This document shows positions 1-4,815 of a DNA stretch of 6,502 bases, one piece after another. The position numbers and the translations under genes are program-made. The number at the start of each line of letters is the position of its first letter. Position 1 is the first letter of the stretch. The notes beneath the pieces are model-generated. The model searched no databases. It was not told the origin of the DNA and worked only from the letters and a program-made list of their open reading frames with translations. Origin of the DNA: an uncultured Porphyromonadaceae bacterium (GTDB taxonomy: Bacteria > Bacteroidota > Bacteroidia > Bacteroidales > CAMTPD01); assembly GCA_947074265.1 (NCBI GenBank), contig CAMTPD010000087.1, positions 1 through 6,502 on the forward strand, written 5' to 3'.

Positions 1-1020
1 ATATTTGCAAATATTATAGGTGTAGGTGTATTTAGCTTTTTATTTCGAAATTCAGTACAGCAGTTTATGTTGTATTTGACAGGAATAGTGCTTTTATGCT
101 ATGCTATCGTTATGTATTTCCCCATTAGTGCCGAACTAACTAGCTATCCGGCTTTGGCAATTGAGATGATTTGGTTGATTCTTTTAACAGCCTTGATTCC
201 ATTTCGACCTGCTATCCTATCTCGTTTTGTTGAACGTACCGACGGAGCCTATTCCATAAGTTTACGAAACAGTGTAAAAGAGTTTCTGTTTGTTTCAACA
301 ATATTACGCCCACTTCTTACCGTTCATTTGCTGATCACATTTGCTTATCATTTAGTGGTCGACAATCATGAAACAGGAATTACCGCAACGATTCTTGACA
401 AAGAGATGTTTATCATCATTTGTATTGGAATCTTTATTTACGAGATGATTCGTTTGAAATTTATTTCAGATAAACTAAGAAACGAAACATGGTTGCCGGT
501 AGTAGACGTAAAAGGTAAAGTGATCGGACGCATTGCCCGCTCCGAGTCTTTGTCAAGACATGCAGCAAAATACACACATCCATTGGTACGTTGTGTAGTA
601 ATGCACAAAGGGATGCTTTATTTAAAAGAGCGTAAACATGGGTTACACTCTGAGTTGAAAAAAGTCGACATTCCTTTCTTCAAGTTAGTTGTATTTAGAC
701 AAACCATTGAGCAAGCATTGCAGAAGCTCATTGGTCCTAAGTTTAAACAATATGGCGAAGAGCCGAGATTTCTGTTGCAATATTTATTTGACAACGGCAA
801 AGCAAAGAATCTAGTTTCACTCTATCTCATTAATGTGAAAAGTGAAGCATTAGCTTCAGAGCTAGGAAGAGATCTTGGTAAACTCTGGACATCACGACAA
901 ATTGATGAGAACATAGACACAGGAATCTTTAGTGAATATTTCGAGCAAGAATATGTATATCTTAAGAATACAGTTTTACTAGCCGAGAGTCTTCGCAACC
1001 TAGATATAGCGAGCAAATAA
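1..1020 (+). CDS. Membrane protein with C-terminal degenerate Nudix-like domain, 5' partial
   Basis: The reading frame is open from base 1, so the gene most likely begins upstream of the window. An ATG at 67 is a possible internal start, but codons 1-22 already encode a hydrophobic helix of the same style. Counted from base 1 (339 codons), hydrophobic segments lie near 1-15, 23-42, 53-68, 94-120 and 136-151, so the N-terminal half is a multi-spanning membrane domain. From about residue 166 the protein resembles IPP-isomerase-type Nudix proteins: LPVVDVKGKVIGRIARSE, then a strand ending LYLKERKH, then near the C terminus LWTSRQIDENI followed by GIFSEYFEQE. The Nudix box (GX5EX7REUXEEXGU) should fall near residues 227-250, but the sequence there is FFKLVVFRQTIEQALQKLIG, without the GG and without the metal-binding REUXEE glutamates. 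I infer a non-hydrolytic, membrane-anchored Nudix fold that may sense a ligand. The family name and ligand are unknown to me. It converges on the esterase gene. Confidence 0.7.
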   Translation: MFANIIGVGVFSFLFRNSVQQFMLYLTGIVLLCYAIVMYFPISAELTSYPALAIEMIWLILLTALIPFRPAILSRFVERTDGAYSISLRNSVKEFLFVSTILRPLLTVHLLITFAYHLVVDNHETGITATILDKEMFIIICIGIFIYEMIRLKFISDKLRNETWLPVVDVKGKVIGRIARSESLSRHAAKYTHPLVRCVVMHKGMLYLKERKHGLHSELKKVDIPFFKLVVFRQTIEQALQKLIGPKFKQYGEEPRFLLQYLFDNGKAKNLVSLYLINVKSEALASELGRDLGKLWTSRQIDENIDTGIFSEYFEQEYVYLKNTVLLAESLRNLDIASK

Positions 1021-1026
1021 ATAAAT

Positions 1027-1079
1027 GACATAAAAAAAAGCGACAATACCGTGATAGGTGTTGTCGCTTTTTTTATGTC
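1027..1079. terminator. Bidirectional intrinsic terminator between convergent genes
   Basis: GCGACAATACC (1040-1050) pairs with GGTGTTGTCGC (1057-1067) through 11 pairs including one G-U, with a 6-nt loop. The stem is flanked by 8 A on the left and 7 T on the right, and GACATA/TATGTC (1027-1032/1074-1079) can extend it past a single bulged base. Each strand therefore reads as a GC-rich hairpin followed by a U tract. It lies 7 nt after the plus-strand stop and 14 nt from the minus-strand stop, which suits termination of both converging transcripts. Confidence 0.92.
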
Positions 1080-1092
1080 AATAGAATCCTTA

Positions 1093-2004
1093 TTATCGAT
1101 GAAAATGTCCCGAAACCGTATTGAGAACATTCGGTAGAGCCGATCTCCAATAAGTCCAGTTGTGATTACCGTTACGAATCAATAATTCTCCGCGCACACC
1201 TTTTTTACGGAGCAAACTCCAGAACAACACGTTGCCGTCGTACACGAAATCGTCGTCTCCACAGTCGAGATAGATTGCAACCTTTCTGAGGTCTTCGGCC
1301 GGCATAGTATCTACCAAATCAAAAACACTGTATTGTTTCCAAGTCGGAGTAAGTCGGCCGTTGCCCGGTTGTTTGGTCCCGCCGTATAGTTTATCAAAGT
1401 ATCCGGCATATTGACCTTCCGGCATATTTGCCATTTGATCGCTGTTCCAGATTGCGGCACTCAGCGGACAAGCTGCGGTGAAGAGATCCGGATTGCGAAG
1501 CGACAAATGAATAGAACCGTAACCACCCATCGACAATCCGGCAATGGCACGAGCAGCCTTACTGCTACGCGCTTTGTAATTGGCCTCGATATAGGGGATC
1601 AATTCCTTTACGAACACATCTTCGTATGGCATTGTCCCATCGGCACTATTCATATACCAACTTACACCGCCATCGGGCATCACGATGATCATCTCCGTAC
1701 TCTCGCCCGAAGCAATCTGTTTGTCGGCTATTTTCTTTACCTCGCCATAATGCGTCCAAGAGGTATTATCGTCCGAATATCCGTGCAGCAAATAAAGCAC
1801 CGGATAGGTTCTATTGGAAGTCTCATAGCTTTCGGGTAGGTAAATGTTATAGTTTACCTCTTTGTCCAATAACTTACTCGGCATTTTCAGGTTTTCGAAT
1901 ACCCTACTTTGTGCCGATACCGAAGCCACGGCACACACGTAGCACACGACAAAAACGATTGCCGTACGCATGGATGCGCGAAGTTTGTAAAATGTGTTTT
2001 TCAT
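1093..2004 (-). CDS. Secreted alpha/beta-hydrolase esterase (esterase D / CE1-like family)
   Basis: This is a serine hydrolase predicted to act on ester bonds outside the cytoplasm; the substrate is not readable from the sequence. Residues 1-31 form a signal peptide: basic start, hydrophobic core RTAIVFVVCYVCAVA, then SVSA before Gln32 as a signal-peptidase I site. The body shows LYLLHGYSDD (oxyanion hole, about 70-79), the nucleophile elbow GLSMGG with Ser158, an acidic cluster LDCGDDDF with the probable catalytic Asp at 250, and His281 in NGNHNWTYW. All triad members are present and 303 aa is normal for a single-domain member. Close relatives include S-formylglutathione hydrolase-like, feruloyl and acetyl-xylan esterases, and the mycolyltransferase-like fold; signal peptide and Bacteroidota context favour a polysaccharide or xenobiotic ester, which is inference. 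Met12 is an alternative start that would shorten the n-region of the signal. The gene begins 17 nt after the methyltransferase stop, so it is probably cotranscribed with it. Confidence 0.9.
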   Translation of the reverse strand: MKNTFYKLRASMRTAIVFVVCYVCAVASVSAQSRVFENLKMPSKLLDKEVNYNIYLPESYETSNRTYPVLYLLHGYSDDNTSWTHYGEVKKIADKQIASGESTEMIIVMPDGGVSWYMNSADGTMPYEDVFVKELIPYIEANYKARSSKAARAIAGLSMGGYGSIHLSLRNPDLFTAACPLSAAIWNSDQMANMPEGQYAGYFDKLYGGTKQPGNGRLTPTWKQYSVFDLVDTMPAEDLRKVAIYLDCGDDDFVYDGNVLFWSLLRKKGVRGELLIRNGNHNWTYWRSALPNVLNTVSGHFHR

Positions 2005-2021
2005 GTAACGTATAGATTGTA

Positions 2022-2726
2022 TTATTTATAGATCAGGAAAATGCAAGGACGCTTGCTAAGATCAGGAATCTTGCCCGCCCATTCCTTTACCGATTTTGTT
2101 TTGATATACTCATCGGGACACGTAATATCGGCAGCGATACAAAGCTTTGTGCTCGGTTTGCAAGTCTTGATAATCTCTTCGGCAAGCTTGTTGTTGCGAT
2201 ACGGAGTTTCGATAAACAATTGTGTTTGATCTTCGGTATAGATACGCGACTCAAGAGTTTTGATACGTTTGGCACGTTGCTCGGCATCGATAGGTAGGTA
2301 TCCGTGAAACGCAAAACTCTGACCGTTAAATCCCGATCCCATTACCGACATTAGGATAGATGAAGGACCTACGAGCGGAACCACCTTGATGTTGTTACGT
2401 TGTGCAATAGCTACCACGTCTGCACCCGGGTCGGCAATAGCCGGACAACCTGCTTCGGAAATGATTCCCATGCTTTCGCCTTTTGCAATCGGAGCAAGGT
2501 ATTTCGAAACTTCGTCTGCCGAAGTATGCTTGTTCAATGTATAAAACGTAAGAGCATCGATGTCGATAGACGGATCGGTCTTCTTAAGAAAGCGACGAGC
2601 CGTGCGTACGTTTTCAACAATAAAGTGTTTAATACCCAGGATAATCTCCTTGTTATAAGATGGAAGTACTTGTTCGATTGATGTTTCGCCCAGTGTAACC
2701 GGGATCAGATAAAGTGAAGCTTGCAT
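2022..2726 (-). CDS. RsmI-like SAM-dependent methyltransferase, short form (tetrapyrrole methylase family)
   Basis: This belongs to the TP-methylase fold used by RsmI, which 2'-O-methylates C1402 of 16S rRNA. Residues 3-12 (ASLYLIPVTL) form the first strand. The family signature appears as ISEAGCPAIADPGADVV (89-105), corresponding to the SDAGTPLISDPG motif of RsmI. It is followed by VPLVGPSSILMSVMGSGF (116-133) and FAFHGYLP (138-145), matching the RsmI PGPSA and F-GFLP motifs. At 234 aa it is shorter than canonical RsmI (about 280 aa) and seems to lack the extra C-terminal domain; it also starts straight at the core strand. Bacteroidota often carry such a short paralogue beside a full RsmI, so C1402 may not be the target, hence no gene symbol. 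ATG at 2726 is the natural start, about 25 nt from a candidate promoter on the same strand. It leads a probable two-gene operon with the esterase and is divergent from an RsmF-like gene. Confidence 0.88.
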   Translation of the reverse strand: MQASLYLIPVTLGETSIEQVLPSYNKEIILGIKHFIVENVRTARRFLKKTDPSIDIDALTFYTLNKHTSADEVSKYLAPIAKGESMGIISEAGCPAIADPGADVVAIAQRNNIKVVPLVGPSSILMSVMGSGFNGQSFAFHGYLPIDAEQRAKRIKTLESRIYTEDQTQLFIETPYRNNKLAEEIIKTCKPSTKLCIAADITCPDEYIKTKSVKEWAGKIPDLSKRPCIFLIYK

Positions 2727-2757
2727 AGGTTTATTATTTACGCTCTGTTCTTTTCAG

Positions 2758-2765
2758 CAAAAATA
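2758..2765 (-). promoter_or_regulatory. Candidate -7 element for the RsmI-like gene
   Basis: Read on the minus strand this is TATTTTTG, a perfect match to the Bacteroides-type -7 consensus TAnnTTTG. It sits about 32 nt before the ATG at 2726, implying a short 5' untranslated region of roughly 25 nt. No good TTTG -33 box is seen at the expected distance, so the call rests on the -7 box and position. Confidence 0.5.
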
Positions 2766-2767
2766 GG

Positions 2768-2775
2768 TATTTTTG
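2768..2775 (+). promoter_or_regulatory. Candidate -7 element for the RsmF-like gene
   Basis: TATTTTTG matches TAnnTTTG exactly and is the mirror image of the minus-strand box two bases away. The predicted transcript would start near 2782, only about 12 nt before the ATG at 2794. The -33 region (about 2743-2748) has no clear TTTG. Because the two boxes nearly abut, polymerase could probably occupy only one direction at a time. Confidence 0.5.
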
Positions 2776-2793
2776 CCGAAAAGAAGAATCAAT

Positions 2794-4206
2794 ATGTCTC
2801 TACCAAAAGATTTTATCATACGCACCAAGGCCCTGTTGGGCAATGAATATCCCGCATTTGAAGAAGCCTTGTCGGGCGAAGCTCCCATCAGTGTGCGACT
2901 CAACACGGCCAAACCGTTCGAGCAATCGCTCGATACACCGGTGCAGTGGGCCGCAAACGGCTACTATTTGCCGAAGCGACCTACTTTCACGTTCGACCCT
3001 TTGTTTCATGCGGGAGCCTACTATGTACAAGAGGCTTCGTCGATGTTTCTCGAGCAAGCACTCAAAGCAGTGGCCGGTGATGAACCTCTCGCATGTCTCG
3101 ATCTTTGTGCGGCTCCGGGCGGAAAATCAACACTGTTGAGAGCGGCTCTTCCCGAAGGAAGTCTGCTGGTTTCGAACGAAGTGATTCAGAGCCGTTCGAA
3201 TATCCTTTCCGAAAACATCACCAAGTGGGGACATCCGGCTTGCATTGTTACCAACAGCGATCCGGCACAAATCGGAGAGATGGGCGCTTTGTTTGACGTG
3301 ATTGTAACCGACGTACCTTGTTCGGGCGAAGGGATGTTCAGAAAAGACAGCGACTCTACCGACGAATGGTCTGTTGCAAACGTTGACTTGTGTGCAGGTC
3401 GTCAGCGTCGCATTATCCGCGACATCTGGCCGGCACTTAAACCGGGCGGCTACCTGATCTACAGTACCTGTACATACAATCTCGACGAGAACGAAGAAAA
3501 TATCGAGTGGATACGCAACGAATTCGATGCAATTCCCGTATCGGTTCCTACGCAAGAAAGCTGGGGAATCAAAGGGGCACTCAAATACGATAATCCCGTG
3601 TATCGCTTTATGCCACATGTAACCCGCGGCGAAGGATTCTTCTTGGCCGTGTTGCAAAAGCCCGAAACTGCCGATGCGTACGAACCGGTATTGAGCGGAG
3701 GTCGCAGCAAGAAAAAAGATAAAAAAGGGGGAGGCAAAAATCAGCCGTTACCTCTACCGGCGGTTGCCAAAACGTGGCTTCACAACAGCGCCGACTATGA
3801 ATACGAAGTAAAGGGGGCATCCGTGTTTGCCTTTCCGGCAGAGCACAAAGATGTACTCAACTACTTGTTTACCGGACTTAAGATTGTTTCGGCCGGTATT
3901 CTCGTGGGCGAAATAAAAGGGAAAGACCTGATTCCGGCACAGTCGTTGGCACTTTCCACGGCATTAGATACCGAGGCCTTCAATACATATGAGGTAACGC
4001 GCGAACTAGCCATTGCTTATCTGAAAAAAGAAGCACTTGTGCTCGATGCCGATTTGCCTAAAGGTTATTTGCTACTTACGTACAAGCAAATTCCGATTGG
4101 CTTTGTAAAACACCTGGGCAACCGTGCCAACAATCTCTATCCGCAAGAGTGGCGCATTCGTACCACTTACCTTCCGGAAGAGATCGTTACGTTAGATTCG
4201 ATTTGA
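2794..4206 (+). CDS. rsmF: RsmF-type rRNA (cytosine-C5) methyltransferase, NOL1/NOP2/Sun family
   Basis: This enzyme is predicted to transfer a methyl group from SAM to C5 of a cytosine in rRNA (C1407 of 16S rRNA for E. coli RsmF). The 470-aa protein has an N-terminal substrate domain with ISVRLNT (32-38). The Rossmann domain carries the SAM motif CAAPGGKST (105-113), motif IV DVPCSGEGMF (173-182, Cys176) and motif VI YSTCTYNLDENE (223-234). By family precedent Cys226 is the nucleophile and Cys176 assists product release. A Lys/Gly-rich linker (about 302-315) leads to a C-terminal RsmF/PUA-like domain ending with HLGNRANNLYPQEWR. Length and domain order fit RsmF rather than RsmB, which has an NusB-like N-terminal domain. 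The ATG at 2794 is preferred; an in-frame TTG at 2773 lies inside the promoter box. It is divergent from the RsmI-like gene. The exact target cytosine is inferred, and an RsmF/YebU-like paralogue with another target is possible. Confidence 0.9.
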   Translation: MSLPKDFIIRTKALLGNEYPAFEEALSGEAPISVRLNTAKPFEQSLDTPVQWAANGYYLPKRPTFTFDPLFHAGAYYVQEASSMFLEQALKAVAGDEPLACLDLCAAPGGKSTLLRAALPEGSLLVSNEVIQSRSNILSENITKWGHPACIVTNSDPAQIGEMGALFDVIVTDVPCSGEGMFRKDSDSTDEWSVANVDLCAGRQRRIIRDIWPALKPGGYLIYSTCTYNLDENEENIEWIRNEFDAIPVSVPTQESWGIKGALKYDNPVYRFMPHVTRGEGFFLAVLQKPETADAYEPVLSGGRSKKKDKKGGGKNQPLPLPAVAKTWLHNSADYEYEVKGASVFAFPAEHKDVLNYLFTGLKIVSAGILVGEIKGKDLIPAQSLALSTALDTEAFNTYEVTRELAIAYLKKEALVLDADLPKGYLLLTYKQIPIGFVKHLGNRANNLYPQEWRIRTTYLPEEIVTLDSI

Positions 4207-4265
4207 TTCATTGCATCCGATGTATCACATCACCGCATGTTTCATTTTCAAACATAACGAAAACG

Positions 4266-4292
4266 AAATCGTCAGGTCGGCACCTGACGATT
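4266..4292. repeat. Palindromic repeat, copy 1
   Basis: The core is ATCGTCAGGT (4268-4277), loop CGGC, ACCTGACGAT (4282-4291): a perfect 10-bp stem, extended to 11 bp by the flanking A-T pair. The 27 bases are identical to copy 2, which lies 44 bp downstream in the same orientation. It is more GC-rich than its surroundings. There is no T run after it, so it is at best a weak terminator. It may be a REP-like dispersed element, a protein site, or an RNA 3'-end stabiliser. Confidence 0.9.
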
Positions 4293-4309
4293 CATTCTTC
4301 ACTATGTTT

Positions 4310-4336
4310 AAATCGTCAGGTCGGCACCTGACGATT
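4310..4336. repeat. Palindromic repeat, copy 2
   Basis: This is an exact 27-base copy of the upstream element with the same loop CGGC (4322-4325) and the same orientation. Here the stem reaches 12 bp because AAATCG at 4310 pairs with CGATTT ending at 4337. The flanks outside the repeat differ from copy 1, so the unit itself seems to be what was duplicated or conserved. Confidence 0.9.
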
Positions 4337-4352
4337 TGAACTAAACGAACAA

Positions 4353-4360
4353 TAAATTTG
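4353..4360 (+). promoter_or_regulatory. Possible -7 promoter box ahead of a terminator
   Basis: TAAATTTG matches TAnnTTTG. The nearest upstream TTTG (4335-4338) is only 14 nt away, against the usual 19-21, so the -33 element is poor. If active it would start a transcript near 4367 that ends at the terminator at 4425, about 60 nt long. Confidence 0.25.
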
Positions 4361-4394
4361 TACGATACGAAAACGATTTACGTTTATTATAATG

Positions 4395-4425
4395 AAGGAG
4401 TCTGATTACAGGCTCCTTTTTTTTT
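4395..4425 (+). terminator. Intrinsic terminator
   Basis: AAGGAGTCTG (4395-4404) pairs with CAGGCTCCTT (4409-4418) through 10 pairs including one G-U, with loop ATTA, followed directly by nine T (4417-4425). It is the first strong plus-strand terminator after the RsmF-like gene, about 190 nt past its stop, and it isolates that gene from the leu operon. Confidence 0.9.
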
Positions 4426-4470
4426 ATAATCCTTCGTTTGTCAATTTCTCTGATAGCTTATTCTGCGAAT

Positions 4471-4536
4471 TATCACTTCTTATCTGTTGTAAAAAGAACG
4501 TGTGTTGTGATAAAATGTGATATTATTATCGTGATA
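4471..4536. promoter_or_regulatory. Cluster of GTGATA words upstream of the leu promoter
   Basis: GTGATA occurs at 4507-4512, 4517-4522 and 4531-4536, with one inverted copy, TATCAC, at 4471-4476. Spacings of 10 and 14 bp put the first two on one face of the helix. The cluster lies about 45-110 bp upstream of the -33 box. It may be an activator or repressor site, but short AT-rich words recur by chance, so support is weak. Confidence 0.2.
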
Positions 4537-4581
4537 TATTATAATATGAAAGATTTAGCTTCAAAAAAGTAATGAAAAAGT

Positions 4582-4611
4582 TTTGTCGTTTAGATAATAG
4601 CTCTATATTTG
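4582..4611 (+). promoter_or_regulatory. leu operon promoter, Bacteroides-type
   Basis: TTTG at 4582-4585 is the -33 box and TATATTTG at 4604-4611 is a perfect -7 box (TAnnTTTG), 18 bp apart, close to the 19-21 bp usually quoted for the primary sigma factor of Bacteroidota. Transcription would start near 4617-4620, giving a leader of roughly 195 nt before leuA that holds the leader peptide and attenuator. Confidence 0.8.
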
Positions 4612-4643
4612 CACTTGTAAAAGAAATTAAAACAAGAAACGAT

Positions 4644-4724
4644 ATGTTTACATCTTTACTACTCGGTCTGATTATTAATATTCTCTGGAAGAATCCTGCA
4701 GAAGTGAGACCGTTGTGTGCATAA
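4644..4724 (+). CDS. leuL: leu operon leader peptide (26 aa, Leu/Ile-rich)
   Basis: A short ATG-to-TAA frame begins about 25 nt after the predicted transcription start. Residues 5-14 read LLLGLIINIL, encoded TTA CTA CTC GGT CTG ATT ATT AAT ATT CTC: five Leu and three Ile codons within ten. A sixth Leu (TTG) and one Val occur later. The peptide product is not expected to matter. Its translation would act as a sensor: a ribosome starved of charged leucyl-tRNA (perhaps also isoleucyl-tRNA) would stall at 4656-4685 and leave the antiterminator strand at 4701 free. A ribosome that reaches the stop at 4722 would cover that strand. The start has no Shine-Dalgarno sequence, only an A-rich upstream tract, as is usual in this phylum. 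The symbol is by analogy with the enterobacterial leu leader; there need be no sequence homology. Confidence 0.8.
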   Translation: MFTSLLLGLIINILWKNPAEVRPLCA

Positions 4725-4783
4725 TGTAACACCATAATATTGTAACGAGCCTTTCTCACTTCGATGTGTGAAAGGCTTTTTTT
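4664..4783 (+). promoter_or_regulatory. Transcription attenuator of the leu operon (competing RNA structures)
   Basis: Three mutually exclusive pairings are visible. Segment 1 CGGTCT (4664-4669, within Gly/Leu codons) pairs with segment 2 AGACCG (4707-4712). Segment 2 GAAGTGAGA (4701-4709) pairs perfectly with segment 3 TCTCACTTC (4754-4762), and CGTTGTG (4711-4717) can continue the helix with TGTAACG (4741-4747) using Watson-Crick and G-U pairs. Segment 3 pairs with segment 4 to make the terminator (4748-4777). Forming 2:3 removes the left arm of the terminator. This is the logic of ribosome-mediated attenuation; which pairing wins in the cell is inferred. Confidence 0.82.
4748..4783 (+). 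terminator. Attenuator terminator upstream of leuA
   Basis: GCCTTTC (4749-4755) pairs with GAAAGGC (4770-4776). After one T-T mismatch, CAC (4757-4759) pairs with GTG (4766-4768), leaving loop TTCGAT. Seven T (4777-4783) follow at once. The hairpin ends 32 nt before the leuA start codon, so it can only act as a premature, regulated stop for leuA transcription. Confidence 0.9.
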
Positions 4784-4815
4784 ATTTGCAAACTATAAAC
4801 CTAAAACATATATTT

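Larger units (their letters stand above)
2748..2785. repeat. 38-bp inverted repeat at the centre of the divergent spacer
   Basis: Left arm TTCTTTTCAGCAAAAATA (2748-2765) and right arm TATTTTTGCCGAAAAGAA (2768-2785) are reverse complements at 17 of 18 positions (mismatch at 2756/2777), separated by GG. The repeat fills over half of the 67-bp gap between two divergent genes and contains the -7 element of each, so it looks like a symmetric bidirectional promoter and possibly an operator. It could also form a cruciform. No U tract follows the hairpin in either direction, so a terminator is unlikely. Confidence 0.85.
4207..4643. other. Non-coding spacer between the RsmF-like gene and the leu leader
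   Basis: No convincing coding region was found in these 437 bases. In order it contains: two small hairpins (GATGT/ACATC at 4219-4231 and ATGTTT/AAACAT at 4237-4255), twin palindromic repeats (4266-4336), a TAnnTTTG box (4353-4360), a strong intrinsic terminator (4395-4425), an AT-rich stretch with GTGATA words (4471-4536), and the leu promoter (4582-4611). A 42-codon ATG frame from 4392 runs through the terminator hairpin and is not believed. Confidence 0.7.

Noticed and set aside
1..8. ATATTTGC at the window start resembling a TATATTTG -7 box
   Set aside because: The frame of the membrane protein is open through it and encodes a plausible membrane helix, and the base before position 1 is not visible.
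2773..2793. TTG start giving seven extra residues on the RsmF-like protein
   Set aside because: The TTG is part of the TATTTTTG promoter box, and a clear ATG follows at 2794.
3127..3657. Minus-strand frame of 176 codons opposite the RsmF-like gene
   Set aside because: It lies fully inside the methyltransferase catalytic domain on the other strand and shows no family motif.
4266..4337. CRISPR-like interpretation of the two 27-bp repeats
   Set aside because: There are only two copies with a 17-bp gap, each is a near-perfect palindrome, and there are no cas genes or further repeats in the window.
4392..4520. 42-codon ORF beginning ATG AAG GAG in the spacer
   Set aside because: It runs through the terminator stem and its nine-T tract, has Cys/Phe-rich low-quality composition, and has no supporting signals.
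4526..4759. Minus-strand frame of 77 codons across the leu leader
   Set aside because: It overlaps the promoter, leader peptide and attenuator, and its sequence has no recognisable features.
4768..4815. Upstream in-frame start that would add 16 residues to LeuA
   Set aside because: The ATG at 4768 lies inside the attenuator terminator hairpin and its U tract is read as codons. The family N terminus starts at the ATG at 4816.
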